Shown: positions 54,061 to 62,665 of the stretch, one piece after another
How positions within the stretch are numbered: position 1 is the first letter of the stretch
How the letters are laid out: each line of letters begins with the position of its first letter
Assembly: GCA_031417835.1 (NCBI GenBank)
Contig: JANOWJ010000138.1
Span: 62,001 to 126,000 of the forward strand
From: JADJLQ01 sp031417835
Lineage (GTDB): Bacteria; Bacteroidota; Bacteroidia; Chitinophagales; Saprospiraceae
DNA length: 64,000 nucleotides
Direction of reading: 5' to 3'
Translations under genes and position numbers: made by a program
The notes under the pieces: model-generated
What the model was told of the DNA's origin: nothing
What the model saw: only the letters and a program-made list of their open reading frames with translations
The model's database searches: none

Positions 54061-54179
54061 TCATTTTAAAGGATAATAATAAAATGAATCCTAATGGATC
54101 AACACAGCCAACGCTGGATACAGCAGATTTCGATAAAGCGTAATGGTTATTAGCCTTGATTGGATTTATGTATGTTCGA

Positions 54180-54608
54180 TTATAGTCTTTGATATTTAAC
54201 AATTATTCTTTTAGATGACATCGATTGCTCCTGAGCTGTATATTCATGAGTCATAGTCATCTGCGGCCCATTAAAAGTTAATTGATACGAAGTAGATATT
54301 TTTTTACCATCCATGTCTTGTTGGATGTCCAATAGGCTTCCATTCATTTTCCAGGAGGCAGTTTCACTTGGAATTTTGTTACAATCTTTTGGTATTTTCA
54401 TAGTTTGCGTGCCATTTGATTCAAACACATACTCTATTTGGCTCATGCATGGAAAAACACCTTCCATCGTTTTTTGTAAATCATCTGTTTTGCCATCGGT
54501 CTTCTCCAAAATCATAGCAGTTCGTTTCCAACGACCTACGATGGACTGACCATCAGCAGTGCTTGTGATCCATATTAATATTAATGTAATGAAGGTTAAT
54601 TTTTTCAT
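54180..54608 (-). CDS. Secreted lipocalin-like hypothetical protein
   Basis: A 142-residue exported protein (signal peptide to about residue 20, STADGQS). The mature part starts SIVGRWKRTAMILEKTDGK, typical of small lipocalin-like domains in Bacteroidota, followed by beta strands ending RIIVKYQRL. Ligand and function are unknown. Transcribed alone. Confidence 0.72.
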   Translation of the reverse strand: MKKLTFITLILIWITSTADGQSIVGRWKRTAMILEKTDGKTDDLQKTMEGVFPCMSQIEYVFESNGTQTMKIPKDCNKIPSETASWKMNGSLLDIQQDMDGKKISTSYQLTFNGPQMTMTHEYTAQEQSMSSKRIIVKYQRL

Positions 54609-54654
54609 TTTATTTTAGGTGTACATTGGGTTTAACAAATATTCGAGCAGCGAA

Positions 54655-54735
54655 GACGCAGCGCAGAATTGATTTTCTACATTCGAAACATTCGTCATTA
54701 AGGTTTGCTCGCAAAGAAGCAAAGAATTGATTTTA
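54655..54735. repeat. Dispersed intergenic repeat, second occurrence
   Basis: Contains AAGACGCAGCGCAGAATTGA and CGCAAAGAAGCAAAGAATTG, the reverse-sense counterpart of the text in the ftsK-tadA gap, and a related shorter piece occurs at about 59726-59755. Typical degenerate intergenic filler of Bacteroidota genomes. Confidence 0.5.
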
Positions 54736-54787
54736 AACAAACGAGAAATTTGAATCACCGTTATTTGTTTTTGCGTCATTCTAAACA

Positions 54788-54830
54788 TTCATTCATTCAT
54801 TCATTCGAATGATTCGAATCATTCGTCATT
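54788..54830. repeat. ATTC tetranucleotide run and 20-bp palindrome
   Basis: Several ATTC units (54788-54806) run into the perfect palindrome CGAATGATTCGAATCATTCG (54806-54825), followed by another ATTCG-like copy. It lies 14 bases downstream of the moaA 3' end and could act as a terminator hairpin, but it has no clear T run. Confidence 0.6.
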
Positions 54831-54839
54831 TCTCTCCCC

Positions 54840-55820
54840 TCATCCCCCAATCGTGATCATACTCCGATTCTCCAACTCCTCCACATGTATCTTTTGCATG
54901 TCCCCCTCAAACTGCCCACCAAGCGCCTTATGCTTAGCCATAATATTCTGATGGATCAAAGCCACTATATCTTCACCTTTACGTAAGGCTGTTAGCAGAT
55001 CGGTCTCCCCCTTAGAAAATAAACAATTTTTGATCTTACCATCTGCAGTTAGCCGGATCCGATTACAACCCTCACAGAAAGGAGCACTCATCGTACTGAT
55101 CACTGCAAAAGTGCCTTGATGGCCGACGGCTCTAAATTTTTTATCGGTATCGTGAAAACCATTGTGCAGGGACTCTATCTCATACTTAGTTTGTATCGTA
55201 TCGAGCATTTCCTGTAGAGTCACTACCTTATTACTGGTCCATCGATTGCCAGCAAATGGCATAAACTCTATAAATCGCACATGGATCGGATGATCTTTGG
55301 TCCATGCTACAAAATCGAGTAACTCTGCATCATTGAGTCCTTTCATCACCACCATATTGATCTTGACATGAAACCCGCGGTCGATGAGCAGATGGATATT
55401 ATCTATCGTCCGTTGAAACTGATCCCGCCGCGTCATAAAAATGAATCGATCTTTGTCCAATGTATCGAGACTGACATTGAGTGAGGTAAGATCTGCTTTG
55501 ACAAAGGTCTCGATAAAGTCATGGACACGCGTCGCGTTGGTAGTCAAGGTGAGTTTGACAGGAAGTTTGGCCAGCCGCAGGATGATATCGGCAGCATCTT
55601 TGCGGACCAAGGGCTCGCCGCCGGTGAGTCGGATTTTATTGACCCCCAGATCTACGAAAGTCTTAGCCAAAGATTCTATCTCATCAGCTTGCATCAGCCT
55701 CGATGCTGGGGTAAAGTCATAGTCTTCCTCGGGCATACAGTAGAAGCAACGCAGATTACAATTGTCTGTAAGCGAGATGCGGAGGTAGGTGTGGGTACGG
55801 CCGTGCGTGTCTTGAATCAT
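54840..55820 (-). CDS. moaA: GTP 3',8-cyclase MoaA
   Basis: A 326-residue radical-SAM enzyme that starts molybdenum cofactor synthesis from GTP. The N-terminal 4Fe-4S site is in DNCNLRCFYCMPEED (near residues 18-32), RLTGGEPLVRKD binds SAM, and the C-terminal cluster is in CEGCNRIRLTADGKIKNC. The end SMITIGG has the conserved final GG. It is 10-14 kb away from the other moa/moe genes in the window. Its start lies 4 bases after the HigA gene's stop, so both may be transcribed together. Confidence 0.95.
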   Translation of the reverse strand: MIQDTHGRTHTYLRISLTDNCNLRCFYCMPEEDYDFTPASRLMQADEIESLAKTFVDLGVNKIRLTGGEPLVRKDAADIILRLAKLPVKLTLTTNATRVHDFIETFVKADLTSLNVSLDTLDKDRFIFMTRRDQFQRTIDNIHLLIDRGFHVKINMVVMKGLNDAELLDFVAWTKDHPIHVRFIEFMPFAGNRWTSNKVVTLQEMLDTIQTKYEIESLHNGFHDTDKKFRAVGHQGTFAVISTMSAPFCEGCNRIRLTADGKIKNCLFSKGETDLLTALRKGEDIVALIHQNIMAKHKALGGQFEGDMQKIHVEELENRSMITIGG

Positions 55821-55824
55821 GTGG

Positions 55825-56157
55825 TTAGGCTATTGCTTTGTTTTGATTCTTTTTGGGCTTCCAAAAGACCTTAATTCCTTTTACATTAACCTTTTTTCTG
55901 GCCTTGGCGAGGTCAAAATTCCTTTGCACAGTCATCCAAAACTCGGCATCGGTATTCGTAAATGCAGCCCCTAATCGCACAGCCATTTCTGGGGATACGC
56001 TCTGGCGCTTATTGATCAGTGCTGATAGGGTTTTGCGCGTAATACCTAACCCGAATGCTATCTCAGTTATGGTCAAAGCCTTGCCGGTTTCTTCCTTTAT
56101 TCCTTCTATTGTTTCCTGAATTAATTCCCCAGGGTGGGCAGGATCGAAAAATAACAT
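55825..56157 (-). CDS. higA: HigA-type antitoxin (helix-turn-helix)
   Basis: A 110-residue XRE-type protein of the HigA family: PAHPGELIQETIEGI, the helix-turn-helix LTITEIAFGLGITRKTLSAL and RLGAAFTNTDAEFWMTVQRN. In HigBA loci the toxin gene precedes it. Here only a 26-codon toxin remnant precedes (56176-56256), so the antitoxin is probably orphaned. Its stop is 4 bases before moaA. It would bind its own promoter region if still functional. Confidence 0.87.
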   Translation of the reverse strand: MLFFDPAHPGELIQETIEGIKEETGKALTITEIAFGLGITRKTLSALINKRQSVSPEMAVRLGAAFTNTDAEFWMTVQRNFDLAKARKKVNVKGIKVFWKPKKNQNKAIA

Positions 56158-56175
56158 AATTTAAATTTGATGGTA

Positions 56176-56256
56176 TCAACAAAATCTCTGAGCAGCTCTT
56201 TGGGTCCCCTTCACCACAAAATGTGATATGCCTTTGTGCTTGAAGTAAAGTTTCAT
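56176..56256 (-). pseudogene. HigB toxin N-terminal remnant
   Basis: The reverse strand reads MKLYFKHKGISHFVVKGTQR and then AAQRFC before a stop, 18 bases before the HigA gene. HigB toxins (about 92 residues) start with the same FKHKGL...F..G pattern. The remaining two thirds, including the catalytic residues of the RelE-like fold, are absent. The call rests on the short FKHKG match plus position in front of higA. Confidence 0.6.
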
Positions 56257-56372
56257 TGTCCAAATGTAACGCTAAAGGTGTCAAGTTGCTAATTTAGATT
56301 TACTAAAACTTAATTTGAATATTCACTGAAACACCTAAAATTTGATCTAAATTGAGTTAAAATTTTACTCAT

Positions 56373-57191
56373 ATGCAACGACGAAAATTCCTCCAAAACA
56401 GCTCTAGTGGCTTTTTACTTTTGGCAGGTGGCCAAGTCATTAAAACCGATAACTCTTGGATCGACGCTTTGGAAGCTAAAAAATTAAGGCTACGTTTTGT
56501 AGTTGCTTCAGATGGCCATTACGGGCAACCTAATACCGACTATGCTATCTTTTTTAAATCTTTAGTAGATCGGGTCAATGCAGAACATTCAACCAATCCT
56601 TTTGCATTTTGTATGATCAACGGCGATATCATCCACGATGACAAAAAACATTGCCCTGCTGCTAAAAGTGCACTCGACCAATTAAAAATGAAGTATTATG
56701 TAAGCCAAGGCAACCACGATATGCTTACAGCCTCGGAGTGGCAACAGACCTGGAAGATGCCTATTAATTTGCAATTTAGCATCAAAAAAAACAGTTTCGT
56801 CATAGCGTCCACTTCCAATGAAACAGGCAAATATCTATGTCCAGATCTGAGCTGGATGGCCACCACCTTGGAAAGTATGAAGCGACAGAAAAATGTATTC
56901 GTATTTATTCATATCAATCCTGTCAAACTCACCACTCATGCAGTCGATTGTCCTGAATTTTTACAATTACTGAAAAGATATAAAAACGTACGAGCTGTAT
57001 TTAATGGTCATGATCACGATGAAGAAAAAATAAAGCTGAAAGAAAACATCCCGTTTGTGTTTGATGCCCATTTTGGAGGCAATTGGGGTACAGACTATCG
57101 GGGATTCCGAATTGTGGAGTTGTATTCAGACAATACTATTGCAACCTGGGTGATGAATCCGGAAGTAAAAATCAATGAAGCTGCCTTGTAG
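56373..57191 (+). CDS. Calcineurin-like metallophosphoesterase (secreted)
   Basis: A 272-residue phosphoesterase with an export leader (MQRRKFLQNSSSGFLLLAGG). The metal-binding motifs are visible: VVASDGHYG, INGDIIHDD, SQGNHD, FIHINP and FNGHDHDEEK. It would hydrolyse a phosphomonoester or diester in the periplasm; the substrate is unknown. The 264 bases after it (57192-57455) hold no gene I can support. Confidence 0.85.
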   Translation: MQRRKFLQNSSSGFLLLAGGQVIKTDNSWIDALEAKKLRLRFVVASDGHYGQPNTDYAIFFKSLVDRVNAEHSTNPFAFCMINGDIIHDDKKHCPAAKSALDQLKMKYYVSQGNHDMLTASEWQQTWKMPINLQFSIKKNSFVIASTSNETGKYLCPDLSWMATTLESMKRQKNVFVFIHINPVKLTTHAVDCPEFLQLLKRYKNVRAVFNGHDHDEEKIKLKENIPFVFDAHFGGNWGTDYRGFRIVELYSDNTIATWVMNPEVKINEAAL

Positions 57192-57455
57192 ATTCCAAGC
57201 TGAATCCATATCAACCAATTATTCGATAAATAGTCTACTATATAGATATCAAAAACACGGAGGTGGCGTTAATAATCTTGAATTAGGAAGTGCTTTTGTC
57301 AATGCTTATGTCTGGACTAATAAGTTTGTGCGTTGGAATTTATTCCGGCGATTACGTTTTGATAGTTCTGATTGCCTTCATTCCCTCATCTCAATCGGTC
57401 CAAAACCAATTCATTTTTTATCCCGATATTCAGCCTTAAATACACAATCAAGCCT

Positions 57456-58655
57456 ATGAAAACAAAATGGATGTCTTGTTGGATGCTGGTTTTTATGACT
57501 ATAAATCTTTATGCCCAAGCCTCGATTGAAAAACTTATCCAGACTCAAATGATCCTTGCTGAAGATGGGTCAGTGATAGAATTAAAAGAAGGCTTCAGTA
57601 CCATTAGCAATAGCCTATCTATTGACGGCAAAAAAAATATTACCATCCGGGGCAAAGGAATCGATAAAACCATACTTTCATTTAAAGGCCAAACCTCTGG
57701 AGCAGAAGGTATCAAAATCACGAATTGTGAACATGTCACTCTTGAAGACCTTACAGTACAAGACTCCAAAGGCGACCTGATCAAAGCCATGCATGTAAAT
57801 GGACTGACACTAAGACGAGTCAAAGCAGAGTGGACCGGTAAGCCTAGTAAAAACAATGGGAGCTATGCCCTGTACCCTGTGCTCTGTGACCAGGTGCTCA
57901 TCGACAGCTGTGTCGCTATAGGTGCTTCAGATGCCGGGATCTACGTGGGCCAGTCTAAAAATATTGTTGTAAAAAATTGCCTGGCTTATCACAATGTAGC
58001 CGGCATTGAAATTGAAAACTCATTGTATGCAGAGGTATTCAATAATACTGCGGTAAATAATACAGGAGGAATCCTAATTTTCGATTTACCAGATTTGGTT
58101 CAAAAAAAAGGTGGTTATGTACGAGTATATAATAATCTCGTCAAAGAAAACAATCTGACCAATTTTGCCCCTAAGGGAAATATTGTGGCTAAAGTGCCTA
58201 AAGGTACCGGCATCTTAATATTGGCAACGAGCCATGTAGAAATATTTGATAATCAGGTGCTTCAAAACAGGACCTCCGGTGTGAGCATCATCAGCTACTT
58301 TATGACTGAAAACAAAATCACCGATACCGCTTATTATCCTTATCCCACTGCAATCTATATCCACGACAATACGTTTGAGCGAGATCCGGGTCGAGTACCT
58401 TTCAAAGGCAGGTTTGCCAAAATATATTGGTTCAAATTAAAATTTGGACGCGATGTGCCACACATTGTATACGACGGCATCCTGGATAAAGATTCATTTG
58501 ATGTCAATGGCAAGGAAAAACCTGAAAACAAAATCTGTATCCGTAACAATAAAAATCAAAGTGTGGCGAATATGGATGCGGAACATGGATTTAAAAATGT
58601 ATCTCGAGATGCGGCACCATTTGATTGTACACATAAGATGATATATATGCGCTAA
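57456..58655 (+). CDS. Secreted parallel beta-helix protein (partner of an SO2930-type cytochrome)
   Basis: A 399-residue protein. A signal peptide (FMTINLYAQ) follows the start at 57456; longer frames upstream lack sense. The main part is a right-handed beta helix with many asparagine-rich coils (VVKNCLAYHNVAGIEIENS, YAEVFNNTAVNNTGGILIFD, VEIFDNQVLQNRTSGVSIIS). It matches the family that is regularly encoded directly before a diheme SO2930-type cytochrome, as it is here (6 bases). Molecular role is unknown; binding to a polysaccharide or an electron-transfer partner is a guess. Confidence 0.82.
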   Translation: MKTKWMSCWMLVFMTINLYAQASIEKLIQTQMILAEDGSVIELKEGFSTISNSLSIDGKKNITIRGKGIDKTILSFKGQTSGAEGIKITNCEHVTLEDLTVQDSKGDLIKAMHVNGLTLRRVKAEWTGKPSKNNGSYALYPVLCDQVLIDSCVAIGASDAGIYVGQSKNIVVKNCLAYHNVAGIEIENSLYAEVFNNTAVNNTGGILIFDLPDLVQKKGGYVRVYNNLVKENNLTNFAPKGNIVAKVPKGTGILILATSHVEIFDNQVLQNRTSGVSIISYFMTENKITDTAYYPYPTAIYIHDNTFERDPGRVPFKGRFAKIYWFKLKFGRDVPHIVYDGILDKDSFDVNGKEKPENKICIRNNKNQSVANMDAEHGFKNVSRDAAPFDCTHKMIYMR

Positions 58656-58661
58656 CCCGGC

Positions 58662-59717
58662 ATGAATAAGTTTGTGACTATTGTTTTATTGATCGCTGTC
58701 CTGAGCATCCTAGCTTCAAGGCCAACATCACTATTAGAAAAAGATGTTGCTCCATTCAAACCAAAACTTTCTGATTACGGATTTTTTGATGGAAAACTAA
58801 ATGAACAGATTCCTTCGGCTCATGTGCTGCCTTATTCACTCAACGCTCCACTTTTTTCTGACTATGCTCATAAATTGCGTTTTGTAGTTTTTCCCGATCA
58901 AACCGGCGTTGTGTTTAATCCGGATTCGGTGTTTCAATTTCCAGTCGGCACTGCTATCATCAAAACATTTTTTTATTACCAGGATGAACGGAATTTAAAG
59001 AAGGGTCGCCGACTTATAGAGACTCGGATATTGCTGCATGAACCCAAAGGATGGATCTCACTGCCTTATGTGTGGGACGATCTTCAAGCAGATGCATTTT
59101 TAGAAGTAGCTGGTGGTAATACAGAGGTGACTTGGCGGGATCACCAGGGTACAAAACGCGAATTGAACTACCGAATCCCAAATATGAATCAATGTAAAGG
59201 CTGTCATGAACGCAATGGTGTGATGACACCGATAGGGCCTACTGCAAGACAACTCAATGGAGATTTTCAATATCCGGATCGCGCCGAAAATCAATTGCTG
59301 CGATGGAAAACATTGCATAGATTGACTGAGTTGCCGGATGATGTAAAACAAATCCCTGCTTTGGTCAATTACGATAACCCCACTGAGCCTATCGATGCAA
59401 GAGCCAGAGCCTACTTGGATGTCAATTGCGCACATTGCCATACTAAAGCCGGACCTGCACAATCGTCGGGGCTGTATTTAGAATGGAGTACCATGGATAG
59501 TACGGCACTAGGATTTTTTAAAACCCCTGTAGCTGCGGGTAGAGGATCAGGCAATTTGGCGTACGATATCGTCCCGGGCAAGCCCCAGGAAAGCATATTA
59601 TTGTATAGAATGCAATCGTTGGATCCGGGAGTCATGATGCCTGAATTGAGCCGTAGCTTGGCACATACAGAAGGCATCAAATTGATCAGAGAGTGGATCA
59701 AAACGATGGAAGATTGA
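58662..59717 (+). CDS. SO2930-family diheme c-type cytochrome
   Basis: A 351-residue secreted protein with a signal-like N-terminus and two haem c sites, CKGCH (near residue 179) and CAHCH (near 263). The N-terminal beta domain (KLSDYGFFDGKLNEQIPSAH ... YSLNAPLFSDYAHKLRF) is the SO2930 signature. It forms a two-gene unit with the beta-helix protein. Electron donor and acceptor are unknown; the PQQ dehydrogenase about 6 kb upstream is a possible donor. Confidence 0.87.
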   Translation: MNKFVTIVLLIAVLSILASRPTSLLEKDVAPFKPKLSDYGFFDGKLNEQIPSAHVLPYSLNAPLFSDYAHKLRFVVFPDQTGVVFNPDSVFQFPVGTAIIKTFFYYQDERNLKKGRRLIETRILLHEPKGWISLPYVWDDLQADAFLEVAGGNTEVTWRDHQGTKRELNYRIPNMNQCKGCHERNGVMTPIGPTARQLNGDFQYPDRAENQLLRWKTLHRLTELPDDVKQIPALVNYDNPTEPIDARARAYLDVNCAHCHTKAGPAQSSGLYLEWSTMDSTALGFFKTPVAAGRGSGNLAYDIVPGKPQESILLYRMQSLDPGVMMPELSRSLAHTEGIKLIREWIKTMED

Positions 59718-59836
59718 TAAGTGCATGAGACGCAGCGGAGTGAAGAATTAATTTTTATAAAAAGGGCGTACGAGGATGCACCTCAACCAAATCATAATTA
59801 ATTATCATCTTTATTAGGAAGATTAAGTACCAGAGT

Positions 59837-62308
59837 ATGATAAAAACCAGGCAAGCATGGATCAAGTTTTATTTATTTTGGGCTCTTAGTATCATTGTTA
59901 TATTCCGATTAGGTGCACAATCTGGTAATCTTCCAAAACAAATAGACACTAAATCTTTCAATCCCGCTACCCTTAGCTGGTATACCGAACCTGCAAAAAA
60001 ATGGGATGAGGCCCTTCCTGTGGGCAATGGCAGACTTGGTGCAATGGTATTTGGCAGAAATGGTGAAGAAAGAATCCAACTCAATGAAGAAACCTATTGG
60101 TCGGGTGGTCCTTATTCCACGGTAGTGAAAAGTGGCCATAAAGTATTGCCCAAAATTCAACGATTGGTATTGGAGGAAAAATATTTGGAAGCTCATAATC
60201 TTTTTGGTCGTCACCTGATGGGGTATCCGGTAGAGCAACAGAAATATCAAAGCCTGGCCAATCTTCATTTGTTTTTTAAAGATCAGGATTCTATCACAGA
60301 TTACAGGCGATGGCTCGATCTGGAAACAGGGGTAACAGGGGTCACGTACAAGGCCCATGATATTACCTTCAAAAGAGAAGTGTTTGCCTCTGCACCCGAC
60401 CAGATGATCGTGGTCAGAATCACTGCTGACAGACCAGCTTCTATTTATTTAAAAGCCAATATCAGGGGACTGCGCAATCAGGCGCATTCCAACTATGGCA
60501 CAGATTATTTCAGGATGGATGCCTATGGTTCGGATGGATTGGTATTGACTGGTAAATCGGCGGACTATATGGGGGTGACCGGTCAATTGAAGTATGAAGC
60601 GCGCATAAAAGCAAACATCGAGGGGGGCACGATCAAGACAGAAGGAGTTGATTTAGTGATTGATCAAGCAGACGCAGTGACCCTATATGTTGCCGCGGCT
60701 ACTAATTTTGTGAATTACAAAAATGTAACTGCTGATCAACCTGTACGCGTTGATCAATATTTTAAATCGATCAATGGTAAGGCTTTTGGGACGATGTATG
60801 AGGCAGCGCTTAAGGACCATAAAAAATATTTTGACCGGGTTCAACTGGTATTACCAATCACTGCAAATTCTTTTCTCGCAACTCCGGAACGGATAAAAAG
60901 TATTCAAGGTAGCCCTGATCCGGCCTTAGCTGCATTGAGTTATAATTTCGGAAGATATATCATGATTGCTTCATCCCGGCCAGGTACCCTGGCCGCTAAT
61001 CTGCAAGGTATATGGAATGATGATATGAACCCCTCCTGGGATTCGAAGTATACCACCAATATTAATACTCAAATGAATTATTGGCCGGTAGAAAGCAGTA
61101 ACCTTTCAGAATGTGCTTTACCGTTATTTGACCTGATCAAAGATGTCACGGATCAGGGTCGCAAGGTAGCTAGTGAACATTATGGGGCTCGAGGTTGGGT
61201 CTTGCATCAGAATACCGATCTGTGGCGGGTGGCAGCACCCATGGATGGTCCTACCTGGGGCACATTTACGGTGGGTGGAGCATGGCTTTGTACTCATCTT
61301 TGGGAGCATTATCAGTATACCAGGGATATTGCTTTTTTAAAATCGGCCTATGCCTTGATCGAAGGGGCTGTCCAGTTTTTTATAGACTTTCTAAAGCCTC
61401 ATCCCAATGGTAAGTGGTTGGTGACCAATCCATCTACTTCGCCTGAAAATTTTCCGGATGGTGGTGGCAACAAACCTTATTTTGATGAGGTGACCGCTGG
61501 CTTTCGCGAGGGCACAACCATTTGCGCAGGATCATCTATCGATATGCAGATCTTGTATGATTTGTTTGGTTATTTTATGGAAGCATCTACCATGCTAGGC
61601 AAAAAGAGTCTTTTTATTGATTCGGTAAAAAATGCCCGCGAAAAATTAGTCCCACCGCAAATAGGTAAGGATGGTGCACTACAGGAATGGGCCGATGATT
61701 GGAAGTCATTGGAAAAAAATCACCGCCATTTCTCGCATATGTATGGCTTGTATCCTGGTAAAATATTGTATGAAAAGCGCACTCCTGCATTGACCGAAGC
61801 TTATAAAAAAGTTTTGGAAGAACGGGGTGATGGATCCGCAGGATGGTCAAGGGCTTGGAAAATGGCTTTATGGGCCAGGCTTGGCGATGGTAACCGAGCC
61901 AATAAAATATTCAAAGGAATGCTAAAAGATCAGACCTGCACTTCTTTGTTTTCCATATGTAGCAGAGCTATGCAGGTAGATGGTAGTTTTGGTGCGACAG
62001 CAGCTATCACTGCGATGCTGATGCAATCTCAGGATGGGACGATACGATTATTACCTGCACTACCTGATGAATGGAGTGATGGTGAATATAAGGGAGTATG
62101 TGCCAGGGGTGGATTTGAATTGGATTATGCATGGAAGGGTAAGAAGGTAACTCGATTGATGATTAAATCTAAGGCGGGTGGGGTGTGTAGAGTTGAAAAT
62201 AGACCTAATCTGAGAATTACTTGTAATGGGAAAATTGTGGAGAATAAGACCTCGAATGGGATCGTTGAATTCAATACGGACAAGGGCGGGACTTATAATA
62301 TTGAATAG
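59837..62308 (+). CDS. Secreted glycoside hydrolase family 95 (alpha-L-fucosidase-type)
   Basis: An 823-residue secreted enzyme (signal peptide to about residue 27, FRLGAQS). The N-terminal beta domain has EALPVGNGRLGAMVFG and IQLNEETYWSGGPYS, the GH95 hallmark. The (alpha/alpha)6 barrel carries NLQGIWNDDMNPSWDSKYT, NINTQMNYWPVESSNLSE, the acid region LQEWADDWKSLEKNHRHFSH and LFSICSRAMQVDGSFGATAA. GH95 removes alpha-L-fucose or alpha-L-galactose from plant or algal glycans. The signals fit GH106 and the sulfatase as parts of a complex-glycan programme. Length is normal. Confidence 0.92.
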   Translation: MIKTRQAWIKFYLFWALSIIVIFRLGAQSGNLPKQIDTKSFNPATLSWYTEPAKKWDEALPVGNGRLGAMVFGRNGEERIQLNEETYWSGGPYSTVVKSGHKVLPKIQRLVLEEKYLEAHNLFGRHLMGYPVEQQKYQSLANLHLFFKDQDSITDYRRWLDLETGVTGVTYKAHDITFKREVFASAPDQMIVVRITADRPASIYLKANIRGLRNQAHSNYGTDYFRMDAYGSDGLVLTGKSADYMGVTGQLKYEARIKANIEGGTIKTEGVDLVIDQADAVTLYVAAATNFVNYKNVTADQPVRVDQYFKSINGKAFGTMYEAALKDHKKYFDRVQLVLPITANSFLATPERIKSIQGSPDPALAALSYNFGRYIMIASSRPGTLAANLQGIWNDDMNPSWDSKYTTNINTQMNYWPVESSNLSECALPLFDLIKDVTDQGRKVASEHYGARGWVLHQNTDLWRVAAPMDGPTWGTFTVGGAWLCTHLWEHYQYTRDIAFLKSAYALIEGAVQFFIDFLKPHPNGKWLVTNPSTSPENFPDGGGNKPYFDEVTAGFREGTTICAGSSIDMQILYDLFGYFMEASTMLGKKSLFIDSVKNAREKLVPPQIGKDGALQEWADDWKSLEKNHRHFSHMYGLYPGKILYEKRTPALTEAYKKVLEERGDGSAGWSRAWKMALWARLGDGNRANKIFKGMLKDQTCTSLFSICSRAMQVDGSFGATAAITAMLMQSQDGTIRLLPALPDEWSDGEYKGVCARGGFELDYAWKGKKVTRLMIKSKAGGVCRVENRPNLRITCNGKIVENKTSNGIVEFNTDKGGTYNIE

Positions 62309-62339
62309 CTTTTCATTTGAACGAAGAAATTATAGATCT

Positions 62340-62537
62340 ATGAAATATTTAGAATACAAGGGTTACGCAGGCAGTATCGAATATAGCCCAGAAGATAAAT
62401 TACTTTTCGGAAAAGTGCTGGGTATGAAAGGACTTATCTCTTATGAAGGCAAAACTAGCTCTGCGCTTGAAAAAGATTTTCGTATTGCCGTTGATGAATA
62501 CTTGAAGGATTGTGGATGGGTAACAATCGCAAGTTAA
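62340..62537 (+). CDS. HicB-family antitoxin lacking its C-terminal domain
   Basis: A 65-residue protein with the HicB core: EYKGYAGSIEYSPEDKLLFG, VLGMKGLISYEGKT and FRIAVDEYLKDCG. Normal HicB proteins of this subtype have about 100-110 residues with a ribbon-helix-helix tail (SPELH-type) that is missing here after GWVTIAS. The next 130 bases show neither the tail nor a HicA toxin. It may be a decayed module. The start at 62340 matches the family N-terminus. Confidence 0.72.
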   Translation: MKYLEYKGYAGSIEYSPEDKLLFGKVLGMKGLISYEGKTSSALEKDFRIAVDEYLKDCGWVTIAS

Positions 62538-62665
62538 AAGTATCCCTATTAACGCATAAAATCGCCAATGAGAATGGATAAGGTTTCCTCCCCTAAGCCA
62601 AAGTAATTTAAGAAAGTGCCCCCTCACCCAAAAAAAAATCAACTATGAAAATTTTATTTTTTTAT

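Noticed and set aside
57175..57459. A 94-codon frame between the phosphoesterase and the beta-helix gene
   Set aside because: It overlaps the phosphoesterase end and has no signal peptide, domain or sensible composition. A 44-codon hydrophobic frame in another phase is equally unsupported.
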